A program made the translations under genes and the position numbers. A stretch of DNA of 64,000 nt from Syngnathus acus. Lineage: Eukaryota; Chordata; Actinopteri; Syngnathiformes; Syngnathidae. The stretch spans positions 6,343,001 to 6,407,000 of the forward strand of contig NC_051087.1 of assembly GCF_901709675.1 (NCBI RefSeq). Reading direction: 5' to 3'. A model generated the notes under the pieces. That model was not told the origin of the DNA. It did not search any database and saw only the letters and a program-made list of their open reading frames with translations. This document shows positions 11,251 through 33,413 of this stretch, piece after piece (position 1 is the first letter of the stretch; each line of letters opens with the position of its first letter).

Positions 11251-12720
11251 CAACAAACACAATATTAACCAGGCTACCATGTTTAGACTAGTGCGGCCTC
11301 GTAGATCATATTATTTTCAAGACATTTTTCAGTCAACTTCTTCTTTAAAAGGAGAAAAAAAGTCCTATCTTTTCTTATTTATTGTCTCTTTAGAGCTTCT
11401 TTGTATGAATAAGGAACCAAACAGCAATTTCTAGGATCTTATTTGGCAGCAGTCAAACAAAAAATGCCACGAAAACGCATGACACACGTGATGGATGAAA
11501 AATGAATAACCGGTCACAATACGTCGCCGACATAAAAAGTTGACCAAATATTCATAATCATTATTAAATAAATAATTTTTGAGAAATTAAGTCGGATAAT
11601 TTCACATGGCACACCTGATCACATGTAATGCACACTATTTGGAAGTCACTGGAGTAGAGCAAGAGCACTCAAATCTGGAAGATGTCCGGCGGGATACATT
11701 ACCGTCATGTTTAGTTTAAGCACTACTTTTACTTGAGTCAGTGAGTTGGATGTTGTTTGTGATGGGAAGGTCACGGTAGAAAGAGGTGCCATCCAAACAA
11801 CAACCATTTTAATTTGTTTGACGGGGGGGATGAGAGCTGATAACTCCCCCTATGCCGGCGCACATCGGGACTCAGGCAGAAAACGAGGCCAGGGAGTAAA
11901 AGCAAAGAAGCGGGGCTGAGCTGAATAGCGATAAGGGCTTGGATACAGCGAGTGAGAAAAACCAAGAGGGAGAGAAGAAGAGTGTAATATTTGATTTTGG
12001 CTCAAGGCTGCGTGTTTGTCCAAAGGCTAAAAACTGTCAAGCAGCTAATCGGCGAGATGAATGCACGGCTGTGTCTGCATGCGTGTGCAAAAGCATGCGA
12101 GCCCGTGGCGGGTCATTGCCACCAGCTCATAATTAATGCCAAGAACATGTGTCTGTGTGTGTTTCTGTTACAATTTCTTGATGTCAGTTAGCGTTTTGTG
12201 CCTCTTAAGAGAATACGCTGATCTCCCCGGAGGCGCTGTTAGTGTCTCTCGTACAGATGTGCCGCGCTGCCGGTGTCAGTTTTGGTGTGCACCCGTGTGT
12301 GCGGATCCTATTCTTTTGGGAAACTAAGCTCGCGCCTCGGGCTCTTAAGGTCTTCATGTTTCTCTATCACTTTTGAGTCCTCTGTTTATGAGTGCTGGGA
12401 CAAAATGTTGACAGAATGCGATCAAATTGATACAGTGGATGTCAGACATCCATTTCAGCGGATATAAAAGAAAATTGTAAGACCGGGATAATCATTTCAA
12501 AACGTCTTTAAAATTGGCTAAAGACAATTTGTGCTGTCTTATATTTATCAGCGTTATAAACTGCTGAGGTGTGGGATCGGGCAAGTTGGTAGCCATTAAA
12601 TGTGATTATATTTTCGCTCAAATGCTCTGTTAAACATGTTTCTTCATTGCCCCTTTTTTCTGACTGCCTCGTTCATTCTAAAATTCCCTGTTTCGAAGAC
12701 AATATTTTCTGTTTTGCCAG

Positions 12721-22766
<10,046 letters not shown>

Positions 22767-22916
22767 ACCTGTGTGAGTATACGTCTGTTTGAATGTTTGT
22801 CAGGGCTGCTAACAGGGTCCGAAACAGGGTCCGACATTAACCGGGTGTACGTGACTGTGTCAGGCCACCCAAAGTTCACTGATGCTGGCTCGACCGAGCC
22901 ACCAGTATAAGATGTC

Positions 22917-22922
22917 ATTAAA
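22917..22922 (+). other. zcchc7: candidate zcchc7 polyadenylation signal
   Basis: ATTAAA occurs about 150 bp after the stop codon, followed by TTCTTGCTCTTATATCTTTC. This is the first canonical variant signal downstream. Cleavage here would give a short 3' UTR; not confirmed. Confidence 0.45.
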
Positions 22923-24039
22923 AATGAGACAGAATCAACAGGTTCTTGCTCTTATATCTTTCTAATATTCAACATTTTGGCTTTTGCCCATGTAAATTGA
23001 CCGATCATCTGTGCTCTTTTTACCCCCCACTGTGTACATTAGATGATTAGTAAATGAGGGCTTTCACTGACGCATTGCGTTTTTGGCCACAGGCTCAATG
23101 TGCATCACTATTTCATTCACAGGTAGGCCTATATACAGTCTAAACATTTTAAATTTAGTTAAGTTTTGTTTTAAATCAGGGCCAGTACTGGTCTGGCAGG
23201 CCCGAGCATGACCATCCACACACGCTTACCGTCGGACCCTGGCTGCTAGTCATTTTGTGTGGACAAAGTTCTAATTTTATTCTTTTGTTCTCTTCATCCT
23301 GTTTCAATTAAATGTTTCTCCATTAAACATAAAATGTTGCTTATTGGCATTCCATTTTTTATTGTTTTTACTGTAGAAATGCAAACAATTGTAACTACCA
23401 GGTACTGGACAAACAAGTATATCAAGAGGATTCGGGTGATTATTAGAATATATATATATTTTTTTGCTTTGTCTCTTATATTACCTTTGCTATAAGAAAG
23501 TCTGTTTAACTTAACAAAAAATGCATTTACATGCCAATGGTTAGCATAATAATTAAATTGCTGTTTGAGAAGCAATGCATATTTGAACACAAATGGTACA
23601 ATTATGCTGTTAGGATGACGATATACAACTTAGAAACTCCCCTAACAAAACTCTTATCAACTATACTCGGATCAAATCTGTTATTATGCCGCTAATATTT
23701 TCCCAATCACCATTATTTCGGAGAACTTGACATGAAGCTGCGATCGTCTATATTACTATTTTTATTGTTCAAGCAAAAGAACGCAACACACGAGAAACAT
23801 GTGACGTGTTCATTCATTAAACTCGGCATAGATTGTTCAACGATTACCCTGACTTTCGTAAACGCAACGTAAAAAACTGTGAAAGTACAATAAAATTAAT
23901 GTAACATTAAAGGCAGTGAATTGCCATGTATCAAAATTAATTCTGGCATTTTAAAAAGGAGTCAAATCTTGTTTATATGGCGTTTCTCGCCGATCTAAAA
24001 CCAGCAAACACCGGGTTTTCCCACGTAACATGAATGCAG

Positions 24040-24152
24040 CAAGTACTGCCCTCCTAGCTTCGCTAGCGTAAGTGGGACGACACAGTGGGCTCTTCCGCGT
24101 CGGATCGCAATTGCACTTTGAAACATCCTCAGTCATCGGCCACGGCAGCAAC
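24040..24152 (+). promoter_or_regulatory. pgm2: pgm2 promoter / 5' UTR region
   Basis: A CpG-containing stretch directly before the pgm2 start, with CTTCCG and CGGATCG and no evident TATA box. An upstream in-frame ATG at 24072 could extend the protein by 27 residues. The transcription start is not defined by sequence alone. Confidence 0.4.
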
Positions 24153-27100
24153 ATGGATAACGGCTTTTCCAAAACCGGGGACACTCAACTGGACCAGGCT
24201 GTCACACAATGGCTGCAATACGACAAGGTAAAGATGACAGCTAAGATGTTAGCCTGCTAGCAACCAGGGAAAGTTGGGATTTTCTCCCATATTTCTTACA
24301 CTGGTATAAAGTCAGCTGTATTTGACACATAGGAAGTAAGATGGCGGCGCGTGCACACGCTGCGGCCTCTCTCTGTCCCGAACGGTGTTTTGTCGTTTAA
24401 TGTTTGTCCGCCAGTTTTGTGTGTTCGTCTCGTCGTACCGGGTTGTGCTTCAAGTGCGGCGGGCTGGTTCTGCTCGACATCGGCGAAAGCGAGTTTTGTG
24501 GCGACCTGAACTTTGAAGCGGGGACATTAAAGGCGCTCGGTCTGCGCCGTCCTGGAGCGTCGCCGGACTCGCCTGCTGTTCTTCCCCCGGTTGGGCGTCC
24601 GGGCCTGGCTGGCGGCCACCCCAGCTCGCCCGGCCGTGCCTTCCATTCTTCTGGCGGACGTTCGATCGCTGGACATCAACATGCCTGCTGAGTTCTGCGG
24701 ACCGGACAGTGCGTAGCTGCTCTGCGTCTGGAGCGGATGGCGCGCTATCGGGCGGACCGGGCCATTGTACGAGGGGGAACATCGCGTGGAGGTGGACTGT
24801 GCGTCTACATCCGTGAAGAATGGTGCCGAGACTTTGTTGTGGGATGCCAGCACTGGCGAAGTTTGTGATCTCCGGGCTGTTGGGGTCCTGAACTCTCTCC
24901 CCGTTGTTTTACTTGTGTGTTAATCGTGTGCTGTGTCTGATTCTGATTCTGATTATTGAAATGCTCTTTTTTTAATGATGATTCTGATTCTGATTATTGA
25001 AATGCTCTTTTTTTAATGAGATATTCGACCTTGGGAGAACGTGGATAGGTAACAAAATGGACTCTGAACCCCTACAAAGATAAAGAGTGTACTCTGACCC
25101 GGGCACTTTATCAGGTTCAGCCATTAATTATAATAATTACAATGACAGAACAAGAACTGTATGTATGAGGAAGTTTGCCTTCACAAAGACATGCGCAGTT
25201 ACTTTGATTTAAAGAAATTTATTTTAGAGGTATAAAATGCATGTACATTGAACCACATTGGGATTTTTTTTGTAATTATTAATATTAGATGATTTTAGTT
25301 TTAATATTTTAGTATCCTAGTAATTGATCAACGTTCAGGTTTTGCACAAATATTTCTTTCATCGCCATTCATGAAAAAAAACTGCCCTCTTGCAGGTTAG
25401 GAATTTTCATGGGATGGTTTGTAATACATGTAACGTGCAAGCAAGCATGTGGCCAACAAATGCAGTCATTCATTTCCTTTAATTGACAAGGGATTCCACT
25501 AATCAGGTCACATTGGAGGTTGACCTTCTGACCGCGTGGTGCAGGGACAACAACCTCCTGCTGAACGTCGACAAGACCAAGGAGATTGTCGTTGACTTCC
25601 GGAAGGGTCACGCCCAACACCTGCCGCTGACCATCGACGGTGCTGTGGTGGAGAGAGTGAGCAGCGCCAGGTTCCTGGGGGTGCACATCAGTGAGGATCT
25701 CTCCTGGTCCACCAACACCGCGTCGCTGGCGAAGAAGGCCCAGCGCCGCCTGTACTTCCTTCGGAAACTCAGGCGAGCGGGGACTCCTCCGGCCGTCATG
25801 ACTACTTTTTACCGCGGCACCATTGAGAGCGTCCTCTCCAGCTGTATTGCTGTCTGGGGTGGCAGCTGCACTGACCAAGACTTGAAGGCCCTGCAGCGCA
25901 TTGTGAAAACGGCTAGTAAGACTATTGGTGCTTCTCTCCCCTCCTTGAAGGACATTTACACCTCCCATCTCACTCGCAAGGCGACCAAGATTGTGAGTGA
26001 TGTGAGTCACCCCGCTCACTCTTTGTTTGAACTTCTGCCCTCTGGGAGGCGGTACAGGAGCCTGCGCTCCCGCACCACCAGACTTTCCAACAGCTTCGTA
26101 CTCCAGGCTGTTAGGATCCTGAACTCGCTCCCCCTTTCAGCGTAGCGTCCTGTTCTTGCTGTATGCTCACTGGCTCGGTTTTGCCCCTCATATTCAATGG
26201 GTTATTGGTCTGTTTTTATTCATCGCTCATTTTATTTTATTTATTATTTATGGTTTGTGCCTTCTTGTTTTTGTTTTGTGTCGCCTACTTGTATGTCTCG
26301 TCACCGTGGGATGGAGGAAACGGAATTTCGGTTTCTTTGCGTGTCTTGACATATGAAGGGATTGACAATAAAGCTGACTTTGACTTTGACTTTGACTTTG
26401 ACATTGGAAAATGGATACAGACTTCTCAGACTTAAGGTCGGTTGTCAGTCTGCAATCTAACAATTATTTTGATAATCAATTATTTTTTCAATTAATGGGT
26501 TAGGGTAGAGGGACCAAAAGGAGGGAAATGGAAAAAAAATAACATCCCTTAATTAAAGTACTGGACATTTCAAATTGACAGTGCAGGAAAAAGTGCACGA
26601 ATGTTGCTGCATAAACATATCAGAGCTTTTAAAATAATAAATTGTGAAAGAGTAAAAGTGGAGCTCTACTTAAAATAGACTGAGGACCTATAAATAAAAT
26701 CATACAAATGTATGCTATACAAAATCTCCTATTTCATGTACACATGAAATTGTAAATATGCTCAAGTATTGTTATGAAACAAAATACGTATGCTAATAAT
26801 AGTTGATTTTTATGTGTGTTTTCACACCCCAGAATCCAAACACCAAGTCAGCAGTGGAGAAACTTTTGAAAGACGGCGCCATAGAAACGCTCAAGAAATG
26901 TTTCTCATCCAGGATGGAGTTTGGTACGGCAGGTTTGAGGGCTGCTATGGGACCCGGCATAGCCTGTATGAACGACCTCACCGTCATCCAGACCACACAG
27001 GTTGGTTAATGGATAAATACCTAACACACACACACACAAACACGTGATGTTTGTTTTTTACAATTCGTCTCAAGAACAAATTCCATGTGAACGCTCGGTA

Positions 27101-30100
27101 GAGGGTTTGTATATGAGGTCCGGTGTTTTGCAAGGAACTGATTAATTAGGCACAGCGAAAGTGCTGTTTTCAATCTGTTGTACCATGCAAGATGAAGAAT
27201 TTTATTCTAAATCAGCATTTGCTGGTGAAATGTGAGCGTTTAAAGTGTTGTTTTGGGTCTTCAATCAAAAGTTTTATTTAACCATGTGTAAGAATGAACT
27301 GAACGTTTCTTTAAAGTCATACAGCCCACTCGGATTCAGCTCTTTCCCTTTGTTCTTACTCGACAGGGTTTCTGCCGCTACCTAGAAGAACGTTTTGGCA
27401 ACCTGAAGGAGCGAGGAGTGGTGATCGGCTACGATGCCCGAGCTCACCCTCCCAGCGGGGGCAGCAGCAAACAATTCGCTCGACTTGCTGCAGCTGTGTT
27501 CATCAGCCAAGGGGTTCCTGTGCACCTCTTCTCTGACATCACCCCTACTCCCTTTGTGGTAACACGCTGTTTACTTTAACTTAATGTTCTCTCTGCATCT
27601 GATGAGATGCTTAATCCAGTTTAAGAAACCCAGGCTGATCTTTCGTTTTCAGCCTTTCACAGTTTTACACCTCGGTCTGTGTGCTGGCATCATGGTGACG
27701 GCCTCACACAACCCCAAACAAGACAACGGCTACAAGGTAACGCTGTATTTTATTATTATTTCATTTTGCCAATTTGCTCAACTTCCTATCTTCTGCTCTT
27801 ATTTAGGTATACTGGGACAATGGTGCCCAGATTGTGTCCCCTCACGACAAAGGCATCTCCAAGGCAATAGCGGAGAATCTGGAGCCTTGGTCAGAGTCCT
27901 GGAATACAGAGGGAGCCCTGAAGAGCCCCCTGCTCAAAGACCCTTATAAGGACATCCACACTAGCTACTTCAAAGCCATTCAGAAACACTGCCACCACAG
28001 GTAACCACATAAATAACAAACAAGAGGACTATATTTCTATAAACTCAAAGCAAAAAGTTGTCTGCATTGTTTGCATTTCAAAATAATACTACGCCACGCT
28101 ACATTAACACATTCAAATCTGCCTGTGCGGTTCTTTCTTCTTCCAGGGAATTAAACAAGAGTTCCGAGGTGAAAATCGTGCATACGTCCGTGCACGGTGT
28201 TGGCCACACGTTTGTGCAGTCGGCATTCGAGGCCTTTGACCTTCACGCGCCTTACGCTGTGGCGGAACAAAAAGACCCGGACCCTGAGTTCCCCACTGTT
28301 ATAAACCCCAATCCTGAAGAGGGAGAGGGAGTTCTGGTGCGTTCAGAACATGCAAGCATGCGGACAATCGTGTTTTGTAGGTGTGGTGAGTTAGTGTATG
28401 TGTTTTGCAGACCCTCTCCTTTGCTTTGGCTGAGACGGAAGGGGCCACTGTGGTGTTGGCCAATGACCCGGATGCTGATCGGCTGGCTGCCGCCGAGAGG
28501 CAGGAGAGGTGCATTTATATTTTATGTTTAAATACAGTTTCTATTGAGCGTATGAGTCAGCCGGGAGAAGCACCTGATCCCCCTGAACAGGATGGTGTCG
28601 AAAATGGACTGATTACAACGTAACATAGCCCATGGTTCATCTTCACTTACGCAATATCATAATGATAATATTTCTTTCCTCATGGCCATACTGTCTTCTT
28701 CCTGTTTGCAAGTGGACGCTGGCGAGTGTTTAGCGGCAATGAGCTGGGAGCATTACTCGGCTGGTGGATGCTCCACAGCTGGAAAGCGCAAAGCCCCGAT
28801 AGTGGCGCTGTGAAAAACGTCTACATGTTGGCCAGCACTGTTTCATCCAAGATTCTACGTGCCATTGCGCTCAAGGAAGGCTTCCACTTTGAGGTAACAG
28901 ATTCGCCGCCGCTTTAAAGTGCCTTCTGGGTATGTCCTTTAATGCGAAAATACTGAGTAAATTGTGGCGACTTTCCGAATAGGAAACACTGACAGGGTTC
29001 AAATGGATGGGAAACAGAGCCCGAGAACTTTTGGATCGAGGCAAGACTGTTCTGTTTGCCTTTGAGGAGGCCATCGGTAAACACAAACACGCACACCATT
29101 AGCCTAATAGCATAATTGCCAAATGAGGAAAAACAAACTGAACAAACAAGAAGAGTGCACTTGCTTTGATTAAACCCTTCCGGATTACCGTGACCGAGAA
29201 TCTACAGTATGCAGACACAAAGAAAAAGCACAGTTTTTAGCAATCACATCGGTACTTTATGTTGATATGGTGATGGTAGGCTAAAAATGACTTTGGCAGT
29301 TATCCTATTAGGGTAACGATATAATAGAGGGGATATCCTGAGTCTGTCTTTGTGTTCAATTACATTAATTCTAATTTATGTCACAAGCTGGTTTTATTTG
29401 TGGCCTCATCAGTTTCCATGTGATTTAGACTCACTACAAGTGATTTAGGATTCGTACAAATTGGAAGACCTCCTTTGAACGCCAATGGTTTTCCCTTCAC
29501 ACGTAATGAAGGGAAAATGAGCATAAAAAAAGTTGTTTTTTTTAACAGTCAATCATGTTAAACCCATCACAAAAGATGAAAACGTGTTGAACCATTGACG
29601 AGTGTAAAAAAAAAAAATCTCTTTTACAACAATTACTTTTAGTTTCCCGGCGACCCTGAATAGACAATGGATGGATCATCTGTTGATCAAACTGAATACG
29701 TCTGTGCCAGCACATTGCTCTATACACTGTGTATCGTGTTGGATGTCAAAGCAGCAAGAGTCATCAAATTGCATGGCGTGACACATTGTGTATGCCTGCG
29801 TGTTTGTTGCAGGGTATATGTGCAGTCCCTCAGTGTTGGACAAAGATGGAGTGAGCGCAGCTGCAATCGCAGGAGAGATGGTCTCCTACTTGGCTGCTGA
29901 ACGGAAGAGTCTCTCTCAGCAACTCACAGCCATCTATAAAGAGTAAGATTACGCAGTTACACAATGAATATTACCTCCACTATGCACTGCTGCCAGAGTA
30001 GCTAAACAAGGAAACTAATCAATTTCCATTCATTGAAAAATGGAACCTAAACTGTGGAAGGCAGTTGGATTTTTGCAATGTGCGCTACCTCCGGAAGTGG

Positions 30101-31196
30101 ATTAGTTCAAATTGATGATGTAAGTTTAAAAAAATGAAAGTTTTCCCTTTCTCTCTCTCTCTCCTTCTCAGGTATGGCTACCACTACAGTAAGAACTCCT
30201 ACTTCATCTGCCATGACCGGAATGTGATCCGTAGCTTGTTTGAGCGCCTGCGCAACTATGACGGCGGCAAGGACTCCTACCCAAGCAAATGTGGTCGCTT
30301 CTCCATCACTTCCGTCCGCGACCTGACCACTGGCTACGACAACAGCCAGCCTGATAACAAGGCTGTACGTACCAAACTTTTTTTTTTGTCCCCCTCAAAA
30401 CCCATGCATGTATCAACATGATGTAAGCATATAGACAAACTGTCAGACTTGCTATGGAATTGCACACACAAGTGTTTCTCAACTCTTAGAAAGCCAAGGC
30501 AAATGTTTATTTTAGGAAAAATGGAATGGCACAACACCAAAAATATTAAAAAAGTAAGGTTATGTTCAGAAACATGGTCTCATCTCAATAGTCTTTACAA
30601 ATTTAATTACCTATTGGCAAATCTAGGGCTGCTTTATTTTATACACGCATTTATTTTGTTCTATATATGGCAACCACTTGATACGCTGGTTAATTTTTGT
30701 GAGTGTTCAAATTGGATGAGAAGAGGTTACCACTGATCCTAATGTCAGTGTTATCAGTAGGTTCGCAGAAAGGCAAATGTACAAATATAGACACCCCCAC
30801 CCTACTATCTGCAGTTGACTAAATGCCTTCCTGGTTTTTCTCCTTCACTGTCTATCCACTGTCACATTTTTCTGGTCCCCAGATTCTTCCCACCTCCCGT
30901 TCCAGTCAGATGATCACATTCACCTTCTCCAATGGGGGCGTGGCCACCATGAGAACCAGTGGCACCGAACCCAAAATCAAATATTACACTGAGTTGTGTG
31001 CAGCCCCCGGTAACAGGTACAAAAGCACAATTGCGGTAAATTAATGTCAGAAAAATTTAGTCATTCTGACATAATGGCGCTTTCTCTTGACAGTGATTTG
31101 GAGCACCTGAAGAAGGAACTGGACCAGCTGGTTGATGCCATCATTGAAAACTTCTTTGAGCCACAGAAGAACAAATTGCAACCAAAGCCAAAATAG
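24153..31196 (+). CDS. pgm2: phosphoglucomutase 2 / phosphopentomutase
   Basis: A cytosolic alpha-D-phosphohexomutase family enzyme; PGM2 mainly interconverts ribose-1-phosphate and ribose-5-phosphate (also deoxyribose) and has weaker glucose-1-phosphate mutase activity. Thirteen exons: 24153-24227, 26833-27000, 27367-27558, 27653-27736, 27807-28000, 28147-28336, 28411-28508, 28713-28893, 28983-29076, 29813-29942, 30172-30364, 30883-31016 and 31094-31196. Together they are 1836 bp, 611 aa, close to human PGM2 (about 612). Key sites are intact: phosphoserine loop TASHNP (Ser163), Mg-binding DPDADR (320-325), sugar loop FEEAIG (421-426) and phosphate loop RTSGTEPK (557-564). The start [10 protein letters not shown] was chosen over an in-frame ATG at 24072 because it fits the family N-terminus. 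Its position directly upstream of tbc1d1 favours pgm2 over the paralogue pgm2l1. Confidence 0.96.
24336..25019 (+). mobile_element. internally deleted LINE copy (5' end joined to 3' end)
   Basis: It starts with AAGATGGCGGCGCGTGCACACG, a typical 5' leader of fish non-LTR elements. It passes through an endonuclease-like fragment (around 24755-24840, [19 protein letters not shown]) and then jumps at about 24865 to sequence matching the end of the second ORF (GGTCCTGAACTCTCTCCCC, compare 26118-26135). The tail is (TGATTC)n, and a 41 bp unit including the tail is tandemly duplicated (24938-24978 and 24979-25019). Most of the reverse transcriptase is missing. It lies in pgm2 intron 1 in the sense orientation. 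Confidence 0.65.
25500..26404 (+). mobile_element. 5'-truncated LINE, C-terminal end of reverse transcriptase ORF
   Basis: An uninterrupted frame to the TAG at 26143-26145 reads [20 protein letters not shown], then [44 protein letters not shown] and [18 protein letters not shown]. This is the thumb and C-terminal region of fish L2/Rex1-like non-LTR reverse transcriptases (subfamily not decided). A 3' UTR of about 230 bp ends in AATAAAGC and a (TGACTT)n tail near 26372-26404. Lack of disabling mutations over about 640 bp suggests a fairly recent insertion into pgm2 intron 1. Confidence 0.85.
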
Positions 31197-31534
31197 AAGC
31201 GATATTGTTAAACCACATCATGTTTTGTCTGTCTTAATTACAAATGTGCATCATACAGAGCAGGGGACCAGTAGCAACTAGTAACACGCAACAGCATTAA
31301 ATCAGATCCAAAGCAATGTTTTCTTAAAACATAATTAAGGAGGTTATTTTTTAACACACTGCCACTTAAGTCTTTATTTTCTTATTGCAAATGGGTTGGA
31401 GAGTTTTTTTGGTTCATTGTCAAACTGTCTTGATGTACAAAGTACATTTTGAGCTATTACGATGTGTTGTGAAGTTGCTAGGGCTCCTTTCACATAAACA
31501 GATAATCATTCCTATTTTCTGTGAGGTATGTGGT

Positions 31535-31540
31535 AATAAA
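31535..31540 (+). other. pgm2: pgm2 polyadenylation signal
   Basis: AATAAA about 340 bp after the pgm2 stop, followed by a T-rich segment. It lies before the tbc1d1 5' exon, so it is a plausible end of the pgm2 transcript. Confidence 0.65.
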
Positions 31541-31989
31541 CATTTTAATTCCTGGTTTATTTGAGATTTCTTTAACACAATTAACTTATAATTAGTTCAC
31601 ATGCAGATAATTCACCTAAACTTTCTTTAGAGCAGTAAATATGTGCCTTGGCTCAAAAGTTGGGAAACACGAGTCTAGTGGGGGGATTTGTAATGTTTGG
31701 GAATTTTCAGCTTTAGGCTGTACAATACAATTCTATAAACAAAAGCTGAGCTGTCATCAAAGCTCCAAAACGTAACCTACAAAATGGTCATCGTGTGTTA
31801 TAATTTGTTGTTAATTATATTTGTCCATTGAAACTTTATTCTCATAAAATTGCCAACCCTGAAGTATTTGTGGGTATACTGTTGGACTGTATGGCTTGGG
31901 TATCCGTGGGCGTGTCCTGACTATTGTGCACGCAGGCTCCACGCACTTGTCATGTGTCTCAGCCTGGTAGTTCGTGAAGGCAGAGAGGA

Positions 31990-32150
31990 ACCGCTCTTCT
32001 AATTTTAACTCCAACTAATCGCCACGACACCACACCGATCCCACTCTCTCCGCCTGGTTCGATTGTGTGATTGTGTTTGCAGGCGTCACGAATTCCGTGG
32101 GAGCGCTGGACTGGATCTGTCGTTCTTGTTTCCGCGTCAAAACTAAACAA
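31990..32150 (+). promoter_or_regulatory. tbc1d1: tbc1d1 promoter and 5' UTR exon (candidate)
   Basis: A CG-containing block that ends AACTAAACAA directly before the consensus donor GTAAGG (32151). The next acceptor used by tbc1d1 (TTTGCAG, exon from 32953) lies 8 bp before its ATG, so a separate upstream non-coding exon is expected; this is the best candidate. It is only about 0.6 kb past the pgm2 polyadenylation signal. The exon start is unknown. Confidence 0.55.
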
Positions 32151-32960
32151 GTAAGGAGATGAGAGAAAGAGACTATCACGGATTTCCTAATGGTTTTTGT
32201 TTCGATGTGGTTTAAAAGGGCGATGTTTCGATGCGTAAAGTCGTGCGTAAATGACCCGATGTAAAGTTATAGTACCACAAAAGCCTAAAAAGCATCATAT
32301 TGCAAATTCACTGGCCATCACGAGATGCATGATGCTGTCCAAGAAGATTAAATAATTGCAGTGTGGTTGTTTCTCCGTGTCAATTTATGCCGGAATTGTA
32401 GATTCTTCAATGTTTTGTCAAATTGCCCTCTTGGGAGTTTAAGATCAGGGGATGTTTGAGAATATTTGCCATTTTTCACATGTCCTGAGTGTTGTTAGTC
32501 ACCTAAATGTTGAACAGAGGCTGTGATTTACCGAAGTCAAATTCCTTGTTTGGCACGCTCAAACATGGCGAATAAAAAAACTCTTGAATTTTGAAATTTG
32601 TCAAGGTTGAAGGGAAATCGATGGTCATCTGTTTCCAAATATGATCCCGGTGGTATTCCTGTCATGTGTGCGTGTCCTTGTCATAGTTCAAGCGCAAACA
32701 ACACCAGGTGGTCATTTCAGCACGCTCTCTGATTGACCACCCATCAGCATTTTCACCTACTGTCAGGGGCGCAAATGGGAAGATTTTGGGGGGGACTCAA
32801 AGCAGATTGGGGCCCCCTGGTTGTTGTTCGCTTGCAAAATTACAGCCTTTGGAAATTTATGTACTAGATTGCGATGTCTAATTCAATTTCATTAAATTGT
32901 CCATCTGTGTGCACTCCTTCAAAGTGTAATTTTCCCCTGTTGTGCTTTGCAGAAAGAACC

Positions 32961-33413
32961 ATGGAGGGACTTTATTTTGAAGCGAAGCCCACGAGAGATA
33001 TTCGTTTATCTTCTGATCATCGCTCATCGATTTCATCTGAGACGATTAGTGGCGATATGACGGAAGAGGCAGTGGAGGAGGTGCAGTACAAGCTGACATT
33101 AATCGGCTCTCTCCCGGTTCACCGTATGACCACCATGGCGATGCTACCCTGGGTGGTAGCCGACATTAGTCGGTCACAGGAGCCCGGTCCGACAGTGTCG
33201 CTCTGCGTGTCGCCGTCCTGGGTGCGCTGCGTTTGCGTGCAGGACGGTGGTCTACTCTGGGACCCCCTGACACACACGGTGCTGTTTGAGTGTCGACCCC
33301 ACCAAGTGACCAAGCTGATTCACAACAGCCAGGAGCCCAACAGCTTTGGATGCCTGCTCAGAGATGCGCCAAGCTGTGCCTGCTACGTGTTCAAATGCCA
33401 GGATAGCACCAAG
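32961..33413 (+). CDS. tbc1d1: tbc1d1 coding exon 1, first PTB domain
   Basis: 151 codons starting [13 protein letters not shown] and ending [11 protein letters not shown], phase 0. [20 protein letters not shown] and [19 protein letters not shown] match the family's first phosphotyrosine-binding domain. The N-terminus carries an extra Ser-rich stretch (about residues 15-40) compared with recalled human protein. Confidence 0.94.

Larger units (their letters stand above)
1..12720 (+). other. zcchc7: presumed zcchc7 intron (5' side outside window)
   Basis: No coding exon could be supported in this stretch. Open frames here are short, lack family similarity and overlap simple sequence. The first recognised zcchc7 exon at 12721 begins in mid-codon, so at least one coding exon lies to the left of the window and this stretch is most simply an intron. 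It contains the palindromic transposon at 5442-7335, a LINE/SINE tail near 8250, a dispersed repeat at 10980-11250, poly-G and CA/TG tracts, and low-repeat stretches that could be conserved non-coding DNA. Human ZCCHC7 introns are known to hold PAX5 enhancers; whether that applies here is inference. Confidence 0.55.

Noticed and set aside
12432-12450. TACAGTGGATGTC as the missing left end of the Tc1-like fragment
   Set aside because: It matches only about 9 bp of the right end at 15749 and is followed by unrelated sequence.
24072-24152. Upstream in-frame ATG as the pgm2 start
   Set aside because: It would add 27 residues not expected from the family. [15 protein letters not shown] aligns with the usual PGM2 N-terminus and length; kept only as an alternative.
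25483-26145. 220-codon frame as a host gene
   Set aside because: The content is the C-terminal part of a LINE reverse transcriptase, with a LINE 3' UTR and hexamer tail. It lies within a pgm2 intron.
26833-31196. Assignment to the paralogue pgm2l1 (glucose-1,6-bisphosphate synthase)
   Set aside because: Wording such as [17 protein letters not shown] and [10 protein letters not shown] and the adjacency to tbc1d1 fit pgm2 better.
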